In this document: piece by piece, positions 32,701-44,700 of the stretch | Position numbering within the stretch: position 1 is the first letter of the stretch | Layout of the letters: each line of letters begins with the position of its first letter | Assembly (NCBI RefSeq): GCF_000972845.2 | Contig: NC_040016.1 | Span: 22,550,807-22,614,806 of the forward strand | Reading direction: 5' to 3' | DNA length: 64,000 nucleotides | Origin: Larimichthys crocea | Taxonomy: Eukaryota > Chordata > Actinopteri > Sciaenidae | Made by a program: the position numbers and the translations under genes | Notes under the pieces: generated by a model | What the model saw: only the letters and a program-made list of their open reading frames with translations | The model's database searches: none | What the model was told of the DNA's origin: nothing

Positions 32701-35700
32701 ACATCGCTAACTCGTCACAACCGTCTGTGAGACATCTCTGATCTGCTTCTTGTCACCTTAATGCTCGAAATGCAAATTTCAAGGTTGTTTTAAACTCTGA
32801 ATAAATGACACGAATGGACCCAGATGGTTCATTTCAGTTGGTCTGCAGGAAGCAAGGCCCTGTCTTTTTATTGAATTTAGATGACTGAATGTGGGGAAAA
32901 ATTCAGATATTATCTGTAATCATCATATTTTATAAGCGTAACAGCTTCCTTGCATCACTCAGTCGAATGCGTTCAGTCTTGAACCCTCTGTGAGGTGAAT
33001 AAATCTGGGCCTTCTCCTCACAAACATTAGTGCTGCCTACATTATTACAGCCCTAAGAGCGAGTATAATTTCACAGTATTATATAATGTGCCATTCGGAT
33101 CCTTTTATCATGTTGTTGTTATCTCAACAGTCCAGTTCCATTAAAATGTTGAGCAAGTTTTAAGTGGATTTCTGAAAAGTTAAAATTTCAAATATGAGTC
33201 AGTGAGTGTTATCCACCACTGTTACACTAATATCCTCCAAAGATGAGACAAGATAACTGAATTAATCGAGCACCGGCTCATCGTGACGTTTCACTGCTGC
33301 TTCCCACCTAAAATGTCTTTGTTATTATTTAAATGAATTTGTCTTTGCTGTGTCATTGTACACAGACAGAACCAGGATAACAGCATGGCAGGTCATTTTA
33401 GTCTGTTTATATCTTATATACAAAATCAACTGTGATGGAAACCGGGTCACCTCAAGTTCTTCTGAGCCAGACGTGTGGTCAGGTTCAGCCGGCAGCCTGT
33501 CCACAAAGCGAGGCACTCGGTGGTGGTCTCAGATGACAAACAAAGGTTTTATAACTTATTGAAGAACAAACATCAGTTATAATGTCGACTGTTTATGGAA
33601 ACAGAAAATACTGATGAGAAGTTTGAAGTTTGAAGGTTAGTGACCTGAAAGAAGCAGAAGCTTTGATATCAGGGAGGATGTGAGTGAGGTCAGTTGAGGT
33701 GGTTCATGCCTGGATGCCTCAATTTAGAGGATCCAAGGCCAGATGAGCTATGTAGTCCCTCCGGTGAGATCTGGGTCTGCCCTGGTGTCTCCTACGCCCA
33801 TAGGGGATCCTAATCAGATATTGGTGGACCATCCACCGGACCATCTAACGCTTCACTTCACTGTGAAATAAAAAAGTCCATCTTTGCACAAAAGTGTCCA
33901 TAGTCAGACATGCAGTCAGTGGTCTGGTACGTCGCAATACTACTGACCCCGCAGCTATCCACTGGTTTATCTTGCACCACTTTTTTCCATCACTTGTGAC
34001 TCCGAGATACTTGAACTCGTTCGCTTGGGCCAGCAACTCACTCCCAAGTTGAATATGTCTGTTTTGGAGTACAGTCGTCCCTCGCTATAACGCGGTTCAC
34101 TTTTCGCGGACTCGCTGTTTCGTGGATTTTTAAGGGAGAACTGCACATGTGTTCTGCGTCCTGATTAACTAAGGGAGTACTGTACAAAATGCGTGTAAAA
34201 AGGTGTATACAAGTGTGTGGTTAGGGGTTTTACGGCCTTAAAACATGCAATAATTGTAAAACTTACTTCGCGGATTTCGTTTATTGTGGGTTATTTTTAG
34301 AATGTATCCCCCGCGATAAACGAGGGACTGCTGTATATGAAACACTCTGTTGTACGATGTGAAGTAATCCAGGAGCACAGCAATCATTTTAACTGTTAAC
34401 ATTCATTCCTTGAGTCAGACAAAATGTCTGATTCTCTGAGTTCAGCTTCTCAAATGTGAATATTTTCTGGTTTCTTTCGTCCTCTGTGACACTAAACTGA
34501 ACATCTTTGTGTTGTGGACAAAAGAGACATTTAATGACGCCACCTTGGACATTTTTCACCATTATCTGACATTTTATAGTCCAAACAACTAACCGAGGAA
34601 ATGATGGATAGATTATTCACCAATAAAATGAACGCTGCTGTTACATTTAATTTTCTTACTTGTGTACTCTCATTTTCTGTAGTAGTGGTGGCATTTTGGC
34701 GTGCAGAACTCAAATCAAAGACGCCCTTTATATTCTGACAGTTGTCTCTCAGCACATCAGTGCTCTCAGCAGGTATGTTAATAAATCCATGTCTAAACCT
34801 GAAAAGTGTAAAACACAAAGAAAAACGCCTTATTATCTCTTTACTTGTCACGTTAGTCATTTTCAGATGTTTTCTGGGGACGTTTGTTTTACGTTTGTCT
34901 TTTGTGAAGAAGCTCCGGTGGCATCTGTGCTGATTAATTAGCATTCTTTGACTCTCCGGTTGCCTGTTGTCGTCGTCTTTATCTGTCATCTCCTCCCACG
35001 GTGCTCGCCCGTCTCAGCCTTCATTAAAAATAATCCACTGCATTCACTCCCCGACTTGATCTCTGGTATCACGTGCATCTTGTGGACTTGGATGGATAAA
35101 TATGTAGCCGGGCGGCACTGGTATCATCCTGGGCTTCTTGTGCGGGTTCATAACCTCAGGCATTCTGAATGCACTCTCTTTTCCTGTCTTTACTGACTTT
35201 TTCAATGGACAGAAACATCATTTAATGTCAGTGAGATGTGCCCCACATAAATGCGAGCTATAGCAATCTCAAGCAACTTGAGTAATGTCTGCCAGCACTT
35301 CACAGTTGTAGTCATAATGGAGCTACTATCTGACTGGCCTACAAATCCACTACGATCTAACTTTACATCATCCTGAGCACTGTGTGGAGACACACACACT
35401 GTCAATCGTCGCTATATTAAGACTGCAGAGCAGCTTAACTTTGGCTGCCACTGCTGGAGGAAATGTGTAATTAACTGAGCCAATATTTAGACTGATCATT
35501 GCCAAGCACATTTTAAGAGCAGGAATCTGGTCCAGGACAACATTATTTTTTGGCAGACACCTACACTGAAATCCAAACTATGACTGTGCAGAGAGACTGT
35601 CTACCAGTTTATCCCCACAATCCACCGATCGCACTGTCACTGCTAGAAAAACACAGCGTGTCAGCAGAGGAGAGGTAAAATCAGCACATAGCGGCACCAT

Positions 35701-38700
35701 AAATTACCTCCACATTAACTTCATGTTTGTATTAAGAAGACTGAAGTTAAGTCTATAACAGCCAACAATAATCTACATTTATGTTTTTATTTTTAGGCTA
35801 GACACGAGATAATACAAAAATATGATGATCTTATAGACCATGATGCATTGAAGTGGATCAATCCCGGGTTTCAGTGCCCGTCTCCATCGGTGTCATATTC
35901 TCTGTGAGGTGAGCTCGGCTCTGTTCATGCAACAGAGTTGAAGAACGATCAGGTTAAGGGAAAAGGCGGAGAAACGGATGGACAATTAGTCGAGGATCAA
36001 AGCCGTCCTCTATCCTCATTAGCGGTCTAACCAGGATGGAAAATGGGACTGGTTGATCAAAGTCACTTTATTAAAGTAAACCTGGGAGCCTCTGTGGGCT
36101 TAACTGTCAAACTCACATGGTGCAAGTCATACAGAGATACACAAACACACAGACAAAACAGGTTTTTAACATCACTCAGGTGAATGAAGAGTCACTACCT
36201 GAATATTAAATCTTCTAAACGTCTCAGAGAAAAGCTGCACGTGTATAAATAATGTGAATCTTTGATCTTTTTATACCTGTAAGTTATTTTGTTCTCTTGC
36301 TTTAAAGTAAAACATCTTTTCTGCAGTTTCCTGGGTAACAACAGTGCTGTTGTGAGGTGATGCCGTGTAATGTGCACTTTGAATTCAAACAAAAAACATC
36401 CCGTAATTGCTCCTGAAGGTGCTGCTGTGAATGCGTATGATTGGTTAGCTCCTAAAACTGTTGGCACCTTGCATGGCAGCCAAACAGCCACCTGTATTCG
36501 GTTGTTTTGGGAATCCTAAATTGCTGCCGAAAGCTGCGTCATTGGTGTGTGAATGCGTATGAATGGTTAGCTTCTAAAACTGATGAGCAGTTGTACTGTA
36601 AAAGCACTTTGAGTGGTCAGAAGACTAGAAAGGAAATATTTAAGCACAGTCCATTTATAAATCATTTTATTTCCACTCATTCTTTTCACTGATACTAACT
36701 TAAAAAACCAAAGTAGTAATAGTCAATATTGATTACTAAAACTGCAAAACAAGATGTTTGTAGGAAATATCTGTAGTAAGTAAAAATGTGGAAGTAGGGC
36801 TCGCTCTAGTCTCTGTTAGTGGGTGAATGTTGTAAATATGTGGTTTGGTCTCTGGCTGTCACTTCAGCGGTGATAGAGCTGACCTCCTCACTGCTTCATG
36901 AGACAGAAGAAAATAATCATCTAACCCGGTGGACCTTTCTTGGGTTTCTGATGCTGAGATAAGCTTCCAGAACAGGAGAGGATGTGTGTGAAACAGACGG
37001 ACCTGTGTTCTTCCAACCTCCTCGGGCAGTCGAGATGTCAAGATATGAGTTCAGAGAACGCCGACTTAGATGAGATTGGATTGATTTTCTGTCGGTTGAA
37101 TCAGTGGATTGTCAGCAGACCGCCTTCAGGGGAACACATAAAACACTGCAAGAGGACGCTTGTACAAGACCGAGGCAAGCAAAGAAAGAAAAAATCAATT
37201 CCTGGAAGTTGTTGTCCGCTGTGGGCCTAACGTCTGGGGAAGGTGGTGTTGGATGTACGCCTGCAGCACACTGTGGTCGTACTCACTTAGGACCAGGACT
37301 TATTAGTACGTTGCACTTCAGAGAGTCATACAGGGAGTGTTGTACTAAAGCTGTGAGGACTGAAGTCTGTGTGAGGGAGGCCACAGGACCAAAAACTGTT
37401 TGTCATCAATACAAGTACTGCAAAAAAGCCATTATTTTTAATGTAAGCTCTCTGAGGAAGCCACTGAATGTTCATCTTAATCTTCATTGGAAAATAGTTG
37501 AACCAAACAGCACCCTGACACCTGTATTCTGTTGTTTTGCTTTAAAATTAATAAGAAAATTTAGTTTTATGACCTACTAAGGAAGATTAGATTAGAATAG
37601 ATACTCTATTGATCCCTCAAAGACAAATTCTTATACAACCACACAAAGGTTTCATGGACATACAAATGTGGAGAGATGGTGGAGTGATGGGCAGCCACGT
37701 AGCGGCGCCCTGGGAGCAGGTAGGGGGTTCTGTACCTGTAAGAGCACCTCAGCGGTTTCCTCTTCATATCTGCGTAGGTAGAAAATGTCGACAAAATAAA
37801 GCATCTTGAAAAAAAGGTGTTGACCTAAACTCTGAAATAATTTCATCAGAATTACAAACATGGTAAAGCGGTGATACACAGAAGGTTCCAAGCTAGTTAG
37901 CAGCATTAACCTGGACGTAGTCTCCGTGACGTCCCCGCAGACTGTCTAAAACCTGGACGTAGTCTCTGTGACCTCCCCGCAGTCTAAAACCTGGATGGAA
38001 CATCAGAGTTCATGACTGACCTCAGAAATAGGTCTTTAAGTACTCGAGTATTCATGCCCATTCCTCATAAGAGCCCTGTTAATTAGCACTGGTGGAATTT
38101 GAAGATGTCAGAGGCTTTTTGCACCGATGTGGATGACTGGACTGTGGTAAGGACACAACTCCAGGATCTGTATGCAGCAAAGAGAGTCTGACAGCACCAC
38201 GGCCCAGATAACATCAGCAGCACTGAGATTATAAAGCTGTGCTCTGAATGGGATTTAATCGTCCATTTGATTGGACCTGGAGCTCGTTATTGTTCTGACC
38301 GGGTCATAGGCAAGCAAGACAGCCTGAAACTGAAGGAGGGAGACTCAGACAGATGAGTACGATTCAAAGTTTCTCAGGTGGAAGAAATACAAGAATGAAG
38401 GCATCAAGTGGCTGACAGACACTTCATGAAAAGGATTTTAACTTCAAACTAAATCACTGTTTAGGCCTGAAACTATTTTCTTCAGTTATTGTGGAGACTT
38501 CTTCTCTTGTCAGAGAATAGTCAAGAAGTGTTTCCAAGACGATGTGTTGGATGAGGTTTTATCCAACCAACAGTCCAAAACCAAAAGATATTTACAATAA
38601 TAAACCTCAGAGAGAAGAACTCCTGAGAAAAATATGTTAGTTGATAATAGTGCGCTCTTTGATGCTGAGCAGAAACAGTCTTTGTTACTGCGTCATTATA

Positions 38701-41700
38701 TTGACAGTTTTAAAAGATAAATGCTAATTTCCAAATGTTGGTCACCATTAGTCGATGTCGTAATTACAGGGTTAGAATAATGACAAACTGATTCTCAGGG
38801 TAGCTAATTATCACCTCGGCTGAAGGGCACAAGCCTCTGTGTTACCTGCAGATATTCAAAGACTCTCTGCAGTATCCCGTCGCTCTGCTTCAAAGCCAGA
38901 ACTCATCATCATGCTCACCTGGAAAGTCAATTACAAAAATAACCTTCCCCTTCAACCTTGGCCTCACCTGAGCGCTCACGTAGCTCAGGTCGCTCATCGG
39001 AAGAAGAGGCGCTGAGCGTAAAAGTTCATTTTGACTTTGCAGGTTTGGCCTGGGAGTAAAGTGTTGTCCTGTAACTGGCGTGGAGGGAGACGGTAGTTTA
39101 TCAGGATTATTAAAAGGCAGCAGCACATCCTGTCACTGTCAGCCCGAGGCCCGTCGGATCCCAGGGGAGTGCTAACGAGCCAACAGACAGCTCAATCAGT
39201 CTGTCCTGCTGTTTTTACCCTCTCACTTAGAACAGGATGGTCAGGATACATGCAGATGGACACGCTGCTTCATCTGATATCAGGCAGTGTTTACTGTTTT
39301 GAAACAAAAGTCTTGTTTGACTGATGACACGTTTTTATATCTGGCTGGTGTGTTACAGAAGTCAAGTGACCACAAAGCTGACGGCGTCCCTTTACTGTTA
39401 CTACAGTCCGTTAGGATGCTTCACTCGTTAAATCTTCTGCTGGATCTGGAAGATGGATATTTCCATGGTCGGACTGACTGTGGGGAGCCTGACCCCCCAC
39501 TGGCAGAGAGACAGTTCAATAAAATGTGGCACCTCGAGCAGTCTGGTGATTTTTGTTCTGCTGTTGCTTGATGAATCTCTCTGTATCTCTCTCTGAATCT
39601 GTCTGTATTGTGTTTCTCTTTTCCTTCATACAGGAACATTGATTTTCAAAAGGAAATCAAACAGAATAGACCATTGACATGATAGATATTATCTTACTTG
39701 TCAAGAGCTCCTCTGATTTTTAAACCACTGATTTCAAATTGTTTTCGGTTGACGTGTGACATGAACTATGTGCTCACTTTTCAGACAGACTTTTAGTGAA
39801 CTTTCTACACCGTCTAAATTCTTATAACTTAAATTCTTATGTACCAGTATTTCTAATCAATGCTGAGTTGGACTGATTGTTGCAGCCAGCGAAGCTGCTC
39901 ACTGCTGGACTGGAAGAATGGAGGTTAAAGACATGTCCAGAAGCTCTGTTGACTAAATGTACATTACCTACAGTTTGCTCCCTTTACTGCTAATCTCATG
40001 AACAAACTAAATATATACGAATTTCTTAAAATTAATCTAAAATTTGGGGTATCAGGTCGTCATACGAAGAGTCCATCAGCTCCCTCGTGGTGTCATGATT
40101 TTTATCTTGAGCGGTCAGCAGCTGTCAGCTCCCTGAGTAGTTGTACAGTTTGTGTATGTTCCTCACAGATGCTCCATCACAGCTCCCCTCTAGCTTTTCA
40201 TCCCAGTTATCGATTTTTGCTGCATCGAATCACTCCATGGCTTCATAAATTCTTTGGCCATGTGAGTGCCTGGCAGGTTGGAGATGAAAGTGAGAATATC
40301 TCGGGCTCCTTCGTACCAAACTGAACCACCTTCCTCCTCCTGAATGCTGTTTTATGTTCTTGTCGAATGAAACTGATGGTACAGCCTTGTTTAGAGAGGG
40401 GATGATTTGCAGCCACATAGATCACAGACAACAGTAAATAATCATCCCACACACTTGAGTGAAAACTGTAGCTGGAGGAAGTTGGTTTAGGATTCCGCAT
40501 CATTTCACCAGATAGCCAGTTAACGTGAGTCGAATCAGAGCAGTGACGTTGAAAATTTCAAGATGAAATGAAAGTCGTAAAAAGTGCTTAAAACCTTTTG
40601 TTGGACAGCCTCCTTCCCTGTGGTCATGCTGTATTTTGAAGCCAGACGTCAGTTGGCATTTATGAACCCTGCTCTGATTCTCTGCTCCTCCTCATATTTT
40701 TTCTTATTGTGCTTTGAATTACACTGTTTGTCCAGCTCAGTGGTTGTAAATGAAGCGTGTCCTTGAAAGAGCAAACTCCTGATGGAGGTTTATTTGTTCA
40801 TGGTTTTTCTTGTTTTCAAAAATGACAGGATACAGATAAAATCTCAACATTTGGACGTCCTGGTTGTCCATCAGTTTAAGAAACGCACAGTGTAACCAGG
40901 CAGCAACCTCCGTGGCTGTGGAGGGCTCTTCTGAAAACCTGTGGGGATGTCACAGAGACTACGTCCAGATTTTAGACAGTCTGGCAGAGATGCGAAGCAG
41001 CAAACATCAGATTGTTCCAGTTCTTCTAAAAAGAAGACGTCCTAACCTGCATCAGCACCACTCTTCTATTTTTATGCATCCAGTTTTACACATTTGATTC
41101 ACCGCCAGCCTGCTAAAATTAAGTGTGGAGAGTCTGGCTGACTAGTTCACAGTCAACATGGAAACTTGGGAGAAGTTTAGAGAGTCCAGCTTTCTGCAGC
41201 AAACCATGATTGAGAAACATCACATAGTATACAATGTATAGAAGGAAATTAGGGAACTGTTGGGAGTCATAAGTAAGTAAACTGACTACAAACTACATAG
41301 AAACAAGGCTGACAAAATGTTATCGCTGCAGCATCTTCTCTGTTTTATATCGTCGGCTTTTGGACTGTTGATTGGATAAAACAAGACATTTGAAGTCAAC
41401 TTCTTGGGTTGTGGGAATGTTTGATGGATAGTTGTCATTATGTTCTGACATTTATAGTCTAAACTATGAACAACGAGTGATAGTTAAATAATGAATAATG
41501 TCAGTAGGACCTGACATCAGTGAGACGGATGATGTTTTGTTGGTACTCGAATCTTGTTGTTGAAACCCAGAAAATCTTCCAGTGCGCGTCGAGCTTCAGA
41601 TGTTTTTCTGCTTTAAAAGGAGAAAATCTGCATATTAATTAATGGCAAAGCCTGCAAATAGGATACGCACTGTGCAGTCAGTTAAACACAAACCATGTTC

Positions 41701-44700
41701 GAAATGAATTCTTGCTGTAGTAAATCCCTTATGAAACACTTCCAGCGAGCTTTAATTCCCACATTTGCAGCTTCATTTCATTTCATGTTTTGGTGATCCA
41801 GAGACGTTCACAGGGGAGAAAGAAATCATTTAAATGAGAGTAAAAAAAGACTGCGTGTCCAAACATCCATGATCTGTGCATGGAGCTCAGATAATCATCT
41901 TTCTCATGATGATTTGCACATCACGCTGCAGTCTTTCCTCCTCGACTTCATTTAGACGACGATGTTCTATCCATCTTGTTGGCAGTTGCTGCAGCAGGCA
42001 GTGTGAATATCTGAGGCCTCTGTGTCGAGCTCTTAATATTAATAATAATATATAAAATATACAGTACACACCTGTAAGAGACAGCTCAAACACAATAACA
42101 CACTCCAGCTGATGTATGAGTTATGCATGTGTTTCTTTAAATGTTGCATAAGTCATGTTTGAAAACACATTTTTCAACGTATAGAAATTACAAACCGGGT
42201 CTTTGAATCAATAAGCTAATATTCAAAGATGGATGACACAGCAGAGATGTCATCTCATGGCAAGCTTTCTGCTAATGAGCCATCGCTCCATTGACTCAAT
42301 AAATGTGGTGGATGGAGAGGCTCTTGATGAAGAGGTAAACTGGACTGAGTCTGGCAGTAAGGATTGACGAAGTGGAATGTAGTTGGAGGTTTCGTTTATG
42401 AAAACTATCCAGCAGTTGGTGGTCCGAGCTTGCTTTTCTCAGCTGGCCAGATTTTCTCTAGTTTAGTGTGGTAATAAAATGTGTACCTTACACTGTTAAC
42501 CTTTAACTAAACTGTGTTTTTTTTTGTATCTTGTGTTGGGTAGCGATAATGTTCAAGGCTAAAGTTGAGGGTCAGATTCCCATTACACGAAGATTCAACT
42601 GAAATCAACTGAACTTTAGGCTCGTCTAATAAAGTTGAAGGTTTCTGACTCTGAACCACTTTGTGTGTACGAGGATCTCTGACCTTTGAGCAGATACACT
42701 TGTGATTGGCATTCTTTGTAGGCGATAACATACCCCAGCTTGAGGTACCAACTTTGTGCAATACCACATCAAATCAATCACACTTCCTTCCGGACAGCTA
42801 GCAGCAATGTGATCTTTGGATGCGAGCCATCCTCGGTCATGGCAGCCGGGTACTTCTTCTTAATGTGGTTCTTCACAGTGCTACTACTGAAATGAAGAGT
42901 AGCATCAAACAAGCTGCCAGCTATTGAAGCCGGTCAGAAATATTCTCTGTCTGTTGACCGTTGACATCCCTAATTGGGGATATATGCTCAGTTGTCACAC
43001 TGCTCTTGCTGGAAGTAAAAGCATGGATAAATTAAAGTTTCATCATCGTGTTTAATTCCTGTGTGAACTGACAGATCGAGCGAGTATCACTGGGTTTCAG
43101 TTGAAGCACTCAGGGGCAGTGCTGTAAACACTAAACTGACACATTAATAAGATGATCTGGGGAATGTGTTAGCATCATCCCACTGGAGTGGAGTTTCCAT
43201 CAACTCGTGATAAAAATATCTGGCTCTTTAGCTGCTCAATGTTCTTCAGCAGCTGGTCTGCGTCTGTCTGCTGGGCGGCATACAGTGAATCTATCAGAGC
43301 TTGTTTGTTACAAACTGCTGCCTGCTGGGACTCGAACAGTAGAGTCGGTGGCTGTAAAATCATATAGCATCAAACTGATAGTGAAGCTTTTATTTAAAGG
43401 TAGGTAAAAAGTTAGACACTGTTGGAGTTGGTGACAAACGACAAACAGTGGGACACACATCTGACATTTTGTGCAAAGATCCAGTAAAATGTTATTGATT
43501 CCACTTTTCAGTCATCCATCGATGTCTGAAACAATCCATTAGTGTAGCCGGAGAAACTAAGTTTCCAAGAAAGGTGAGCTGATTTGTAAGATGTAAAGAA
43601 CACGGTGTTCTCGCTCTCTAGAGCAAAGTGCTAAGTGCAGTCTTGACGTGGTCTAAGTGGTGTGTGTTGGAGTGTGTGTGCGTGTGTGTGTTCGGGGTTA
43701 AGTGTTGTTGTTGTCACTTTCTGTCAGCTCTCTGAAAGCTTAAGCCTGGAGGAATACCTGACAGCCATCTGGCGTTTGTTTTTCCCCGTGACATTTCACA
43801 CACTCACATAACTTTCAAATGCAAAAAACACACACACACACACATTTACAAAGGCACACTGAAATACAGCCTGGAAGCCATCCAGGAGCGTCTGTTTATT
43901 TGAATAATTAAAATTCGGTTTGCAGTGCTTTGTGAATTTTATGCCTTGAACTTGACTCAGTGCGTGCTCTGAAAATAACGTGACGCAACATAATCTATCA
44001 GTCCATCATCACTGAGGGATTCCTGCAGCTTTATTTCAGTTACTCTTGCTTGGATTACACTGACAGAAATGCTAGGACGTCATGTAGTTTAAAGGACTTC
44101 TTGGCTGCTGTAAAAGAAGAAAAGCTTTCTGTGCTGGTTGACCCCGAGGATGTTGCAGGAAACTCTGACATATCCAACATGTGAGAGTTCAAAGCTGCTG
44201 TTGTGGAGGCTGCTTCTCTTGAAGATGTGGCCAGGAGGTTGCAATGGCAGCAAGCCAAGATCCTGTTAGTCAGCACCGAAGATGAAGGAAGCTCTCAGCA
44301 TCGGGTTTGGTTAGCCCAAAGGCTCCAGCCTCCATGTAAGGATTTCCACTTTTAAGTGCATTTGCCAAGAAAAATGCCCAAGAGATTGTGTCAAATGTGT
44401 TAAAAATGCAGTCAGTAAATAAATCTACAAAACCTTTCAACAAAATTTAGCCTGGTGACATCAGAGTCTATCTCGATGTGCTTCCTCCATCAGTGATGAG
44501 GAGTTTCTTCCAGGTCCAGATGAGCAGTCCGTCCTCAGGGGGCTCCATCACTCCATGAGCATCAAACCAGGACAGGCCTGAGGGGGTCTGATGGAGTTTG
44601 AAGGGTCTGTGGTCCATGCTCAGGACTGATATGTTATTATTATGTGGGTCAAGGGAAACTAAATAAACTTTCAGACTACTTTTTCGCAAACCTGATCCAT

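Noticed and set aside
37104..37580. 158-residue open frame
   Set aside because: No recognised domain and no conservation argument; its end resembles repeat sequence shared with 36400-36665.
39359..39571. Possible extra mei4 exon with a GTGTTACAG acceptor and Leu-rich reading ([20 protein letters not shown])
   Set aside because: The acceptor is phase-compatible, but no good phase-0 donor follows in the frame, and exon 4 joined directly to exon 5 already matches mammalian MEI4 without a gap. It could still be a cryptic exon.
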